A stretch of 64,000 bases of DNA from UBA822 sp965249775 (GCA_965249775.1 OZ252253.1:1240001-1304000); one strand, 5' to 3'; positions 7,428 through 16,528 are shown, counted from the first letter of the stretch. Numbers and translations are program-made. Notes: generated by a model from the sequence alone, not told the origin.

Positions 7428-8789
7428 TCAATCCTCGATCCCGTACCGGTTGAGCTTCCGGTAGAGTGTGGAGGGATCGATGCCGAGAACCTCCGCCGCC
7501 TTCGACTTGTTCCCCCCCTCGGCCGTAAGGACCCACTGAATGTACGCCCTTTCGATCGCCTCCATGGAAGGATTCGGGGGTGGCTCATTCGTGACCAATG
7601 GCTGTGCATCGCTGAGGCGCACACCCTCCGGGAGGTGGTCCACCGAAATTTCCCCATCGGACGCCACGACCACGGCCCGCTCCAAAGCGTTCTCGAGCTC
7701 TCGGACGTTGCCGGGCCAGTCGTAGGCACACAACGCCTCCAGGGCGTCATTCCCGAGCACTTTCTCTCCTTCTCGCTCCGCCAACCGATCGAGGAAAAGG
7801 CGGGCCAGGACCGGAATATCGTCCCTTCTTTCGCGGAGCGGAGGCAGATGCAGCGCGATGACGTTGAGTCGATAATAGACATCACTCCGAAACGTTCCGC
7901 GTCGGATTCTCTCACTCAAATCGCTGTTGGTGGCGGCCAGAATTCGAACGTCGACTTCCCGTACTTCTGTCGAACCAACGGGGATGACCTCGCGCTCTTG
8001 CAGAGCCCGTAGGAGCCTGACCTGGGTCGCAGGAGTCATTTCTCCGATCTCGTCGAGAAAAAGGGTCCCCCCGTCGGCCGCCTCGAAGAGCCCCACTTTG
8101 TCCTTGATCGCACCTGTAAACGATCCCTTCACGTGACCGAAGAGCTCGCTCTCGAGCAACCCTTCGGGAAGCGCCCCACAGTTCAGGGACAAGAAGCTGG
8201 CCTCGGCCCGGCTGCTGAGCCCGTGGATGAAGCGAGCCAGGACCTCCTTTCCGGATCCGCTCTCTCCCGTGATCAGTATGGTCGACTCCGTGGGGGCCAC
8301 CGTCTCCGCCAACTTGAGGACCTCGACGAAGCTCCTGTTCTTTCCCGTCGGCCGGTCGTTGGGCAGCATCGACCGTCGGCGGATTTCCCTCTTGAGGGCG
8401 GTGTTCTCTACCCGCAATTCCCGCGCCTCGGCGGCCCTGCGGCAGATGGCCAGGAGCTCTTCGTTGGCGAACGGTTTTTGGAGGTAGTAGTACGCTCCCT
8501 CGTTGACCGCCTGCACGGCTGTCTGAAGCGACGCCTGGGCGGTCATCAATATCACGGCGGTCTCGGGATCGACCTCATGCGCCTTCGCCATCACGTCGAG
8601 GCCATTCATCCCGGGCATTCGAATGTCGGTCAGGACGATGTCGGGAGCAGCGTCAGGAAGCACGTCGATGGCTTCTCGCCCACTGAGCGCGGCCACCACA
8701 TCGTAGCCATCGCCGCGAAGCAGGATGCGAAGCGTTTCGAGGATCCCGGACTCGTCGTCCACGAGAAGAATCCTTCTCTCTACGCTCAT
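7428..8789 (-). CDS. sigma-54-dependent response regulator (NtrC/PilR type)
   Basis: The protein has 453 residues and three domains. The receiver (1-120) has LLVDDE, phosphoacceptor Asp in LTDIRMPG and Lys in QKPF. The AAA+ domain (about 145-375) has Walker A GESGSGKE, sigma-54 contact loop GSFTGA, Walker B GTLFLDEIGEM and an arginine-rich sensor region. A Fis-type helix-turn-helix ends the protein (AAEVLGIDPSTLYRKLNRYGI). The usual GAFTGA loop reads GSFTGA. The start overlaps the sensor kinase stop by 4 bases. The pair with a six-helix PAS kinase matches the PilS/PilR layout, and a sigma-54-type promoter lies in front of the pilin genes 5 kb downstream, so it is a good candidate activator of that promoter. 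A gene name is not assigned because two such regulators are present. Confidence 0.9.
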   Translation of the reverse strand: MSVERRILLVDDESGILETLRILLRGDGYDVVAALSGREAIDVLPDAAPDIVLTDIRMPGMNGLDVMAKAHEVDPETAVILMTAQASLQTAVQAVNEGAYYYLQKPFANEELLAICRRAAEARELRVENTALKREIRRRSMLPNDRPTGKNRSFVEVLKLAETVAPTESTILITGESGSGKEVLARFIHGLSSRAEASFLSLNCGALPEGLLESELFGHVKGSFTGAIKDKVGLFEAADGGTLFLDEIGEMTPATQVRLLRALQEREVIPVGSTEVREVDVRILAATNSDLSERIRRGTFRSDVYYRLNVIALHLPPLRERRDDIPVLARLFLDRLAEREGEKVLGNDALEALCAYDWPGNVRELENALERAVVVASDGEISVDHLPEGVRLSDAQPLVTNEPPPNPSMEAIERAYIQWVLTAEGGNKSKAAEVLGIDPSTLYRKLNRYGIED

Positions 8790-10471
8790 ACGGCAGCCTC
8801 CTGCTCCGTTACGGCGGCCACATCCGCGCCCGGCAACAGAACGACGAATCGAGTTCCACCCGCGGCCAACTCCTCGACGTAGACGGCGCCACCGTGTGCC
8901 TCGACGGCGCGATGCACCACAGCCAGACCGAGACCACGCCCGCCCTTACGGGTGGTAAAAAACGGGGCGAAGATGCGCCCGACGTTCTCGGGTGGAATCC
9001 CCGGTCCGGAATCCTCGACTGTCAGGCGCACGGGCTGGGACACGTTGGTTCCAGGAAGCGGGTCCGCGCCGGAGTGATTCTGGATGGAGATGCGAACCGT
9101 ACCCTCGGCACGGCCGAACTGAACCGCGTTGATGATCAAGTTGGAGACCATGCGGTGAAGGAGATCCGAGTCCCCGGGCAGAATCAGACGGCCGTCGAGG
9201 CCGTGCTCAACGACGCGGATCCCCTCTCCGAAGTCCGGATGCTGTCTTACCAATGCGATTGCGTGTCGGACCACCCGCGACAGGTCCACCCTGGCCGGGG
9301 CACCGAGACGCATCACCGAGAAATCGAGAAATTCAGTCAGCAGCCGGCTCAGTCGATCCGACTCCGCCAGCACGAGCCGCTGGAGGAGCGCACGATCCTC
9401 GTTCCGAAGGTTGGGACTGTCGAACTGTTCTACAGCGCTCCGTATCGAAGCCAACGGGTTCTTGATTTCGTGCGCCAGCGAAGCACTCAATTCAGCCACG
9501 GCCTCGAGGCGTTCGTTTCTGCGATTCAGCGCCTCGATCCGCTCCAGATCGGTGATATCCTGAAAGATGGCCGTGACGGACGGGCCTTCGCCTTCTCCCT
9601 CGGGACTCTCGCTCACCGTCGTGCTGATGCCCAGAACCAGGTCCCCCGAGGGTCTCTTGACCGACGACGTTTGACGGGTTAGCGGGCCGCGCCCGGCGAG
9701 GCTCTGTCGGAGCGCTTCGGCAAGCCCCGGCGCCACCTCCTCCACCACGTCCAAGACGGGAGCGCCGTGCCACTGCTCGAGGCTCAGATTCAGGAATTTT
9801 TCGCCGGCCGTGTTGAGGTACCCGAGCCTTCCACCATCGACGACGGTAAGCACACCCGTCGCGATGTTGGTGAGAATGTCCTCTGTGTCTCGCCGCAGGC
9901 GGACGAGCTCCGACTGCACTTCTTCGGCCGCGAGCCAGGTCCTTTGGACCCGGTCCCCGGCCCAACCCACGATAAGAGCGACGACGGCGAAGAGCCCGAT
10001 CTGCCAGGCAACAGTATTCAGGGGTAAGGCCTCGGAACGACCCCATACGAGACCCGCGAGGTAGAGAATGGACGAGAGGGCCCCGATGAGTACGCCACCC
10101 GGGAGGGGCAAAAGAAGACCCCCCTCTGTGATTACCAGGATATAGAGGGGAGCGAAGGACATTTCGGTCGCGGACGACGTGATATAGATGACCGTCGTGA
10201 CCAGCGCCGCGTCGAAAAGAACCTGGGCGTACATGAAGTTCCGGCCCGGAGGGCGGCCTCGCAGTTCGGTGTGCCACACCGAACCGAGGGTGACGCCCAA
10301 TGTGACCAAGAACATCACGGTCGCGATGAGCGTGGCCTCTTGGGAGGCGGAGGACCAGGCCACGATCATGCCGACGAGAATCCCGCTCGCCAGCGTCATT
10401 CGGCCGAGGTAAACCCATCGGAGTAGTTGACTTCGGCCAAACTCGTGCTTCTTCGGCGTTTCCGGCCTCAA
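8786..10471 (-). CDS. membrane sensor histidine kinase, PilS-like
   Basis: 561 residues. Six hydrophobic segments in the first ~170 residues resemble the PilS membrane domain. A PAS-like region follows (about 200-310), then the HisKA H-box LAHEIKNPLASIRSAVEQ (near 345), N-box NLIINAVQF, G1 DSGPGIP, F-box APFFTTRKGG and G2 RGLGLAVVHR. The start is a TTG at 10471 supported by GGAG six bases upstream; the next in-frame ATG (MTLASG) would remove part of the first helix. It is coupled by a 4-base overlap to the NtrC-type regulator. It probably senses an inner-membrane signal (pilin pool in the PilS family) and phosphorylates that regulator. The 190 bases upstream hold no gene and probably the operon promoter. 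Confidence 0.88.
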   Translation of the reverse strand: MRPETPKKHEFGRSQLLRWVYLGRMTLASGILVGMIVAWSSASQEATLIATVMFLVTLGVTLGSVWHTELRGRPPGRNFMYAQVLFDAALVTTVIYITSSATEMSFAPLYILVITEGGLLLPLPGGVLIGALSSILYLAGLVWGRSEALPLNTVAWQIGLFAVVALIVGWAGDRVQRTWLAAEEVQSELVRLRRDTEDILTNIATGVLTVVDGGRLGYLNTAGEKFLNLSLEQWHGAPVLDVVEEVAPGLAEALRQSLAGRGPLTRQTSSVKRPSGDLVLGISTTVSESPEGEGEGPSVTAIFQDITDLERIEALNRRNERLEAVAELSASLAHEIKNPLASIRSAVEQFDSPNLRNEDRALLQRLVLAESDRLSRLLTEFLDFSVMRLGAPARVDLSRVVRHAIALVRQHPDFGEGIRVVEHGLDGRLILPGDSDLLHRMVSNLIINAVQFGRAEGTVRISIQNHSGADPLPGTNVSQPVRLTVEDSGPGIPPENVGRIFAPFFTTRKGGRGLGLAVVHRAVEAHGGAVYVEELAAGGTRFVVLLPGADVAAVTEQEAAV

Positions 10472-10663
10472 ACCGAACTCCAGTCAGGATGCGTCGACCA
10501 CAACTTGGGAAGCTTATCCCACGCTATTACCCGGCATGGCACAGTGCAACAGTTCTGTGTGGCGTTTTGCAAGGAAGCGTGCCGGAGAACGGAACCCCGG
10601 GGAGATGCCCTTTGTGCGCCGGGAGGAGGGCGCCTGATCCGTAAGTCTCGGGGCAGTGGCGTC

Positions 10664-11317
10664 TCAGGGCTCCGGTCGCGGGATGACCCGGATTTCTCCG
10701 AGGAGCGTATAGGCCGGGCCCCAAAGCCGTCCGACCGGCTGGAGCCCCTCACTGTCCACGAAAGCCGATCCTTCCACAATGGCAAGCTCGGGATCCAGAC
10801 GAACCCCCCTCACCTCGCCGAGTACCAATCCGCCAACATCTGCCAAGTCCACATGCTTGTGGAGCACGCACTCGAGAACCGCCGGACAATCCGCCACATA
10901 GGGCGCGTCGACAGTCTCAGCTTGCGCCACGGATAGTCCGGCGAAAGCGAACTCATCTCCTTCAGGAGGCAGGCCGGCCGCCGTCCGGTTCATCGCTTCG
11001 AGTTGGGCCTCCGTGACGACATTCACGCAGAAGGCACCTTGGTCCAGGATGTTGCGGAGTGAGTCCTTGGCCACTCCTCCCCGCGTCCCTATGGACAAGC
11101 TCACGAGCATGGGCGAGGACGACACCGCCGAGAAGAAGCTAAAAGGAGCCACATTGGGAACGCCCCCCTTGCCCCGGGTCGAAACCCAGCCGATTGGGCG
11201 CGGAACGACGAGTGACGTGAGAAGCTGGTACCGTTCACGGCCATCGACCGCGTCGGTATGGATGACTCTGTGCCTGAGGTGTCCTTCCAGGTCGCCGCCC
11301 TCGGGGTCGTCGGCCAA
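10664..11317 (-). CDS. flavin reductase-like FMN-binding protein
   Basis: 217 residues of the flavoredoxin / flavin reductase-like split-barrel family. Diagnostic features are the N-terminal LVVPRPIGWVST, PNVAPFSFFSAVSSSPMLVSLSIG, KDSLRNI and NVVTE segments and VLECVLHKHVDL in the second half. Such proteins bind FMN and reduce flavins or act on small substrates; the substrate cannot be told. A TTG at 11317 is used as start because purine-rich sequence (GGAGTAGAGG) lies just upstream; a downstream GTG is possible. The gene lies 6 bases after the peptidase/LysM gene in transcription order, so they may share a transcript without an evident functional link. Confidence 0.8.
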   Translation of the reverse strand: MADDPEGGDLEGHLRHRVIHTDAVDGRERYQLLTSLVVPRPIGWVSTRGKGGVPNVAPFSFFSAVSSSPMLVSLSIGTRGGVAKDSLRNILDQGAFCVNVVTEAQLEAMNRTAAGLPPEGDEFAFAGLSVAQAETVDAPYVADCPAVLECVLHKHVDLADVGGLVLGEVRGVRLDPELAIVEGSAFVDSEGLQPVGRLWGPAYTLLGEIRVIPRPEP

Positions 11318-11323
11318 AGGCCT

Positions 11324-12061
11324 CTACTCCACGGGCATCGTTAGGAGCTGACCCGCATAGATGCGACTGCCGCGGATATCGTTGGCGGCCCTGAGCTTAG
11401 GCACGGTCGTCCCGTGGCGACGGGCGATGGCCCAGAGTGAATCGCCGGCGCGCACCATATAGCGTGACGCGACTCGGGTCCCGGAGCGTGCGGAAGCCAA
11501 TTGGTCGTTTACGTAGGTCGCGTAGGGCTCGGGAAATACGGCCACATGATAGTGTGACGGCTGCCGCTCCCTGGTTGCCTCGACCACTCCGGCCGTTTCC
11601 AGGTAGAGGAGTGTACTCTCCAACCAGCGCCGGCAAACCGAATTCAAGCTCGTCCGAAAATCAACGGCCATACCCGTGGGATGAACCGAAAGAATCGAGG
11701 CGTTCCGCGGCTGTTCGCTCAACGGACGAGTCAGGCTCGTGACAACCAGCTCCTCCCCACAGGCTGCTCGGTGCTGCGCCCCCAGACGTTCGACGAAGAG
11801 CTTGACCTCTGGCCGGCCGTACGGAAAAGACACGTCGTGGAGCACGAAGTCCCGACCGCTCCTCAGACGGACAAGGTAGCCCGCCTCGACAAACCGTTGG
11901 ATTTGCGCCGCTGTCTGCAGGAACGTGAAGCCATGGGCCTCAGCGCGAGCAAACGCTCGGTTTACCGAGGCCTCGGAGCCGCGAAGCCCCTGCGCCTCGA
12001 CCTGTCCTGCACCCGGTGCCAGGAACACAAGAAGCCCAACCAGCAGACTCATTCGTCGCAC
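11324..12061 (-). CDS. exported LAS-type peptidase-like protein with C-terminal LysM (DUF5715-like)
   Basis: About 245 residues with a signal peptide (hydrophobic MSLLVGLLVFLAPGAG, cleavage near VEAQ). The central domain carries SVHPTGMAVDFR and SHYHVAVFP. These match the S-H-G-A-D and H-x-H metal-binding motifs of LAS/M15 (VanY, DUF5715) peptidoglycan peptidases. Residues of about 200-245 are one LysM domain (YMVRAGDSLWAIARRHGTTVPKLRAAN). A role in trimming periplasmic peptidoglycan is expected. The start is ambiguous: GTG at 12061 has AGAGAGG nine bases upstream; ATG at 12052 and GTG at 12070 are alternatives. Confidence 0.75.
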   Translation of the reverse strand: MRRMSLLVGLLVFLAPGAGQVEAQGLRGSEASVNRAFARAEAHGFTFLQTAAQIQRFVEAGYLVRLRSGRDFVLHDVSFPYGRPEVKLFVERLGAQHRAACGEELVVTSLTRPLSEQPRNASILSVHPTGMAVDFRTSLNSVCRRWLESTLLYLETAGVVEATRERQPSHYHVAVFPEPYATYVNDQLASARSGTRVASRYMVRAGDSLWAIARRHGTTVPKLRAANDIRGSRIYAGQLLTMPVE

Positions 12062-12175
12062 TATCGCCACCCTCTCTAAGTTGGAGTCGTGCTCCCGAAG
12101 GCTTTGAAGCCAGCCTTCAACTATTGGTAAACATACGAATTTAAGAACACAAGGATCCCGTTACGCCATCGGGCC

Positions 12176-12210
12176 GTCGAGCCACTCGTCGAGCCACTCG
12201 TCGAGCCACT
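12176..12210. repeat. 12-bp tandem repeat, about three copies, at the sod 3' end
   Basis: The unit GTCGAGCCACTC is repeated nearly three times and touches the stop codon of the superoxide dismutase gene. It is too short and lacks spacers, so it is not a CRISPR array; simple slippage is the likely origin. Confidence 0.85.
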
Positions 12211-12829
12211 ACCCCTTGGCAGCGGAGTAGTTAGCCGCAACGACGTCCCAATTGACCACGTTCCACCAAGCCGAGATGTAGTCGGGCCTCCGGTTCTGAT
12301 AGTTCAGGTAGTAGGCGTGCTCCCACACATCCACGCCGAGAATAGGGATCGACCCGTCGGAGATCGGGTTGTCTTGGTTGGCGGTCGAGGTCGCCGCAAG
12401 GTCCCCGGAGGGTCCAACTGTCAGCCAGCCCCAGCCCGAACCGAACTGCTTCCCGGCGGTCCCGCCGAGAGTGGTCTTCAGGTCATCGATCGATCCGAAG
12501 GCACCGTCGATGGCCTCCGACAGCTCTCCGGACGGCGCGTCAGCACCTCCAGGAGCCATGATCTGCCAGAACAGCGTATGGTTGACGTAGCCGCCTCCGT
12601 TGTTCCGCACTGCCGTGCGGATGGCCTCGGGAAGGTGGGCCAGCTCCGCGAGGAGCTGCTCGCCTGGATGACCGTGCAAGTCGGGATGCGCTTCCAGAGC
12701 AGCGTTCAAATTGTTGGTGTAGCCCTGATGGTGCTTCCCGTGGTGGATCTCCATCGTGCGTGCGTCGATATGTGGCTCCAGCGCGTCATGGTCGTATCCC
12801 AGTTCCGGCAGTTCGAACGGATACCCCAT
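12209..12829 (-). CDS. superoxide dismutase (Fe/Mn family)
   Basis: 206 residues, the usual length for Fe/Mn-SOD. It has the N-terminal PFELPELGYDHDALEPHIDARTMEIHHGKHHQ with the first metal ligand His (near 27), NHTLFW with the second (near 80), and GVDVWEHAYYLNYQNRRPDYI carrying the Asp and His ligands. GSGWGWL is the usual signature before the last ligands. It converts superoxide to peroxide and oxygen in the cytoplasm (no signal peptide). The start at 12829 has AGGAGAG 7 bases upstream; a longer open frame upstream is spurious. Fe versus Mn cannot be decided safely. It is divergent from the polymerase IV gene, with about 195 bases between them. Confidence 0.95.
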   Translation of the reverse strand: MGYPFELPELGYDHDALEPHIDARTMEIHHGKHHQGYTNNLNAALEAHPDLHGHPGEQLLAELAHLPEAIRTAVRNNGGGYVNHTLFWQIMAPGGADAPSGELSEAIDGAFGSIDDLKTTLGGTAGKQFGSGWGWLTVGPSGDLAATSTANQDNPISDGSIPILGVDVWEHAYYLNYQNRRPDYISAWWNVVNWDVVAANYSAAKG

Positions 12830-13024
12830 CGTTGTCTCTCCTATGATCGGCGGGTTGCTCGATACGCCGCGTTGTGGCGTCGTTGGTCGGACGGCGAACC
12901 GGATTGTACGGTACTTCGATTCCTCTTCGCAATCAGGAAGGCACACTTCTTCGATAGCCTTCCCATGGCCGACCCCGTAAACTTGACGCGATCCCCTAAC
13001 CGTCATTCTTCCACACCACACTCC

Positions 13025-14236
13025 ATGGCACCGGACGAGCTTGGTCAGTCGCGACGAATCCTCTTGGTGGATTGTGACGCGTTCTACGTTCAGGTGGCGC
13101 GACTCGAGGATCCCGAGGGTGCCGGGAAGGCGGACTTGCTCCTTGTCGGAGGCTCCCCATCTGGAAGGGGCGTCGTCACGTCCGCATCCTATGGCGCGCG
13201 GCGGTTCGGTGTTCGGTCTGCAATGCCCACGGCACAAGCCCTGCGACTGTGCCCGGACGCAAAAGTCGTGGGGGTTCCGCGGGGGGCGTGTAGCGAAAAG
13301 AGCCGTGAGATCAGATCGTGCCTGGACACGCTGTCCCCCGTAGTGCAGGCTGCATCGATCGATGAGTTTTACTTGGACCTCACGGGCACCGAGCGTCTCT
13401 TCGGCGAACCCCTCGAAGTCACAGCCGACCGCATTCGTGTGGCCGTCCTCGAAGCGACCCGCATCTCCGTATCCATCGGGGGCGGAACGCGCCGAATGAT
13501 CGCCAAGCTCGCCTCCGGTACGGCCAAACCCGGAGGCGTGCGGATTGTCCCGCCGGGCCAGGAGGCGGAATTCATGAAGGAGCTGGACCTCGCCGAAATC
13601 CCCGGCGTGGGCCCGGCGCTGGTCAAGGCGTTGCGAAAAAAGGGCCTCATTCGGATCGAAGAGGCCTTGGGTGTCGAGCAGGCGTGGCTCGAGCGGTGGT
13701 TCGGGCCGGGTCGAGGACGCTGGCTCTACCGGCGCATGCGGGGACTGGATGCGTCCAGGGTAGATCCACGCGAGGCACGTAGGTCAATCAGCTCCGAGCG
13801 GACGTTCTTCAAGGACTTGACGTCGGATGAGGACTTGGAGCGGGCGCTCTTGCGCCTCAGCAGATCGGTCACTCACTCGCTCCGCAAGGCAGGGCTCAGG
13901 GCTCGAACGATCACCGTGAAGCTCAGGGACGCCGACTTCAGGACTCGCTCGCGTTCACGGACAGTGGCCAAGCCGCTAGAGACCGATGGTGCCACTTACG
14001 CTATCGCCCGACAACTCTTGTCGGAACTGAGAAGCCGACGAAGGACCCCCGCACGGCTGCTAGGCGTGGGCTTGACCAATCTGGGATTGGGAGACGATCG
14101 CCTTCAGTTGGGATTCTTCGAAGAGGACGATCGCTTGGAGGGCGACCGAGAACGGACTCTCGACCACGTGGTGGACGGTTTACGTGAGCGCTTCGGAGAC
14201 CGTGCGGTCCTGCCGGGCCGTATCATCGGTGACTGA
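13025..14236 (+). CDS. dinB: DNA polymerase IV (Y-family, DinB)
   Basis: 403 residues. Palm/finger motifs are ILLVDCDAFYVQVA (first catalytic Asp and aromatic steric gate), VVTSASYGARRFGVRSAMP and SIDEFYLDLTGTERLFG (catalytic Asp-Glu). HhH thumb motifs are LAEIPGVGPALVKALRKKG. The little-finger domain follows (about 240-345), with RTITVKLR. All catalytic acidic residues are present, unlike in ImuB-type inactive relatives. It ends in a charged tail without an obvious beta-clamp motif of the usual QLxLF form, although QLGFF at the end of the conserved part could serve. The ATG at 13025 is used; one at 12965 would add a non-conserved Ser/Pro-rich leader. Neither has a clear ribosome site. It is a translesion polymerase, usually damage-induced; no LexA box was recognised. 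Confidence 0.92.
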   Translation: MAPDELGQSRRILLVDCDAFYVQVARLEDPEGAGKADLLLVGGSPSGRGVVTSASYGARRFGVRSAMPTAQALRLCPDAKVVGVPRGACSEKSREIRSCLDTLSPVVQAASIDEFYLDLTGTERLFGEPLEVTADRIRVAVLEATRISVSIGGGTRRMIAKLASGTAKPGGVRIVPPGQEAEFMKELDLAEIPGVGPALVKALRKKGLIRIEEALGVEQAWLERWFGPGRGRWLYRRMRGLDASRVDPREARRSISSERTFFKDLTSDEDLERALLRLSRSVTHSLRKAGLRARTITVKLRDADFRTRSRSRTVAKPLETDGATYAIARQLLSELRSRRRTPARLLGVGLTNLGLGDDRLQLGFFEEDDRLEGDRERTLDHVVDGLRERFGDRAVLPGRIIGD

Positions 14237-14313
14237 TGTAGGGCCCTAAACCGACGCGTTCCGGCCCGCCGGAGGCTGAGCAGGACTCGGTCAAACGAAA
14301 ACGGGGGTGGCCG

Positions 14314-16026
14314 CTAGACCGTGCCTCCCGTCTTCCAGGGCTTTCTCTCGAAGTAGTCGTCCGTCAACTCCTTGATCTTACCGGACAGCAAGACCAAGGC
14401 GATCAGATTGGGCAAGATCACGATCCCGAGAGCGATATCTCCCAATTCCCATACGAGTGAAATGCCGGCTGCCCCAACGACCCCCGCCCCCAGGAGGTGC
14501 ATGATCAGGTAGATCACCTTGTAGGGTTTGACGGATCCCTCACCAAACAGGTAGATCGCGCAACGGTCCCCGTAGTAACTCCAGGATATGGCGGTAGAGA
14601 TGCCGAACAGGAAGACCGAAAGGATCACGATGATGTGCCCCCAGTCCCCGAGTGGAGAAAGCCCTTGTCTGAAGGCATACATCGTGAGCGGTGCTCCGCT
14701 TTCCACCGCCTCTCCCCAGAGCGACACGTAGACGGTACCGGCACCGTCCACAGCCTCGCCCCGGTCGGGAAACACCGAACCGGTGAAGGCCTGCGTCATG
14801 TCCTCATCGGTGAAGAGCTGCTCCACGGCCACTTCATGCCAGGCCACCAAAGCAGCACTCCCAGCGACGTGCACTCCACCTTGAATCTGGATTTCAGCCG
14901 GTGCCTCGACGTCTTCGTATCCTGCCTGCCCGTCTCCGGAAACCCAACTCAGATCGCCACCGGACAGCGTGATTTCGGTGGGGACGCGCTCACTGTATGC
15001 GCCCGTGATGACGATCACGAGAGCCGTCATCGTGACGATCACGATGGTGTCGATAAAGGGCCCGAGGAGGGCGACCACGGCCTCGGAGACGGGCTCTTCC
15101 GTCTTTGCCGCCGCGTGAGCGATGGGCGCGGAGCCCTGGCCCGCCTCATTCGAGAAGAGGCCCCGATTGACCCCCCAAGTCATCGTGACCAGGATTGCCC
15201 CCACACCGGTGCCGGCGACGCCAGCCGTGGGATTGAAGGCCTCGCTGAAGATGGTTCCGAACGCCGGGATCACCTCCCCGAAGTTCATGAAAAGGATCAG
15301 CAACGCGGCGAGCACGTAAATCGCGGCCATAAGCGGCGCTAGAATGCTAGTGATGCGGCCGATACGGGTGATGCCACCCAAGATCACGGAGGCCACGAGC
15401 GCGACCAACACCGTGCCGGTGATCCAGGGGTTCACGCCGAACGCCGTCTGGGCCGTGTCGGCCATCGTGTTGGCCTGAATGGCGTTCCCCGTGAAGAAGG
15501 CAGTGAAGCCGAGCATCGCGGCGAAGAAAACGGCCATCCACTTCCAGTTCTGCCCCAGCCCATGCTCGATGTAATACATGGGCCCGCCGGAGACGGTGCC
15601 CACCACCTTGTCCGCGTCTTGGTGCACCGAGCGATAATGCATGGAGAGCGAGACCTCGGCATACTTGGTGGCCATTCCGAGGATCGCGGTCAGCCACATC
15701 CAGACCAAAGCACCGGGGCCTCCCCAGTGAACGGCCAACGCGACGCCGGCGATGTTACCGATGCCGACTGTGGCCGAGAGCGCGGTCGAAAGGGCTTGGA
15801 AATGTGAGACGTCGCCGGTGCTTTCGGGATCATCGTAACGGCCTGTGGCAACCGCAACGCCATGACCGAAATGACGCAGCTGGATGAACCCGAGGCGGAG
15901 CGTCAGGAACACGCCCGTCCCGATGAGCGCGATAACCACGACGGGAATAGTCGAGTCCCCCAACGGAATCCCGCCCTCCCATACGAATATCCGGATGTTC
16001 GTGACGACGTTCTCGAGAGTTTCCAT
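14314..16026 (-). CDS. sodium:alanine/glycine symporter family protein (AGCS) with an inserted extracytoplasmic segment
   Basis: 570 residues against about 450-490 for most AGCS transporters. The family core is clear: ALSATVGIGNIAGVALAVHWGGPGALVWMW, the KYAEVSLSMHYR signature, GGPMYYIEHGLG, and SNEAGQGSAPIAHAAAKT. Around residues 340-440 there is an acidic, mostly hydrophilic segment (GDLSWVSGDGQAGYEDVE ... WGEAVESGAPLTMYAF) between two helices. It accounts for the extra length and should face the periplasm if helix counting is right. It imports alanine, glycine or a related amino acid with Na+. The start is the ATG at 16026. No glycine riboswitch was recognised upstream. Confidence 0.9.
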   Translation of the reverse strand: METLENVVTNIRIFVWEGGIPLGDSTIPVVVIALIGTGVFLTLRLGFIQLRHFGHGVAVATGRYDDPESTGDVSHFQALSTALSATVGIGNIAGVALAVHWGGPGALVWMWLTAILGMATKYAEVSLSMHYRSVHQDADKVVGTVSGGPMYYIEHGLGQNWKWMAVFFAAMLGFTAFFTGNAIQANTMADTAQTAFGVNPWITGTVLVALVASVILGGITRIGRITSILAPLMAAIYVLAALLILFMNFGEVIPAFGTIFSEAFNPTAGVAGTGVGAILVTMTWGVNRGLFSNEAGQGSAPIAHAAAKTEEPVSEAVVALLGPFIDTIVIVTMTALVIVITGAYSERVPTEITLSGGDLSWVSGDGQAGYEDVEAPAEIQIQGGVHVAGSAALVAWHEVAVEQLFTDEDMTQAFTGSVFPDRGEAVDGAGTVYVSLWGEAVESGAPLTMYAFRQGLSPLGDWGHIIVILSVFLFGISTAISWSYYGDRCAIYLFGEGSVKPYKVIYLIMHLLGAGVVGAAGISLVWELGDIALGIVILPNLIALVLLSGKIKELTDDYFERKPWKTGGTV

Positions 16027-16149
16027 TACGCATCCTTGGGGGGCGCGACCGGCTGAAATCCTTCAGCAGCCTTTGGGAAATGAAAGCGAGGAAGATCGTG
16101 CGGCCGGGTCGCCCGGGCAAGGCGATCCGAAGGACCTCGGGTCACTCGG

Positions 16150-16179
16150 GAAGGCTGCTGTACTCTTTCAGCAGCCTTC
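16150..16179 (-). terminator. hairpin at the end of the HIT gene
   Basis: A perfect 11-bp stem (16150-16160 with 16169-16179, GAAGGCTGCTG/CAGCAGCCTTC) starts at the HIT stop codon. No T run follows on the minus strand. A second copy of CTTCAGCAGCCTT is found at about 16057-16070, so the region between HIT and the symporter carries two related half-sites. Confidence 0.6.
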
Positions 16180-16528
16180 AAGAATCCGACAGCATCCTTC
16201 CGAGAGGGCGTCCACCCACGAGATGCAGATGGACGTGGAAAACTTCCTGACCCGCGTGGGCCCGACAGTTCATGATGAGCCGGTATCCCGCCTCGTCGAT
16301 ACCCGCTTCCTCAGCGAGCCTGGCGGCCACCCGGATCATGCGGCCGAGCGCCGGCTCGTCCGCATCGGTCACGTCGGCGAGGGTCGCAACCGGTTTGTTG
16401 GGGACCACGAGAATGTGGGTCGGCGCCTGGGGCTGGACATCCCGAAACGCCGTCACCAACTCGTCCTGGTAGACGAGATCGGCGGGAATCTCCCTTCGGA
16501 TGATCTGCGCGAAGATCGTGTCGGTCAT
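16178..16528 (-). CDS. HIT family nucleotide-binding hydrolase (HinT-like)
   Basis: 116 residues from the ATG at 16528 (MTDTIFAQII); a GTG three codons upstream is possible. It has the full HIT fold: an F-x-x-I-I-R-R-E-IPA start, FRDVQPQAPTHILVVPNKPV, and the catalytic triad signature HVHLHLVGGR near the C-terminus. HinT enzymes hydrolyse purine nucleoside phosphoramidates and related adducts in the cytoplasm. It sits 46 bases downstream of pilC and may be transcribed from the pilus operon, but no functional tie is known. Confidence 0.92.
   Translation of the reverse strand: MTDTIFAQIIRREIPADLVYQDELVTAFRDVQPQAPTHILVVPNKPVATLADVTDADEPALGRMIRVAARLAEEAGIDEAGYRLIMNCRAHAGQEVFHVHLHLVGGRPLGRMLSDS

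Noticed and set aside
7415..7915. N-terminal extension of the Dpm1-like glycosyltransferase
   Set aside because: It is out of frame with the regulator gene it overlaps and is Ser/Arg-rich noise; the GT2 domain begins after 7414.
12176..12210. Possible CRISPR array
   Set aside because: 12-bp units without spacers; no cas genes anywhere in the window.
12830..13237. N-terminal extension of superoxide dismutase
   Set aside because: The conserved SOD start and a good ribosome site lie at 12829; the extension overlaps the divergent dinB region and matches nothing.
16027..16177. Glycine riboswitch upstream of the AGCS symporter
   Set aside because: The conserved glycine aptamer segments could not be found; only short inverted repeats are present.
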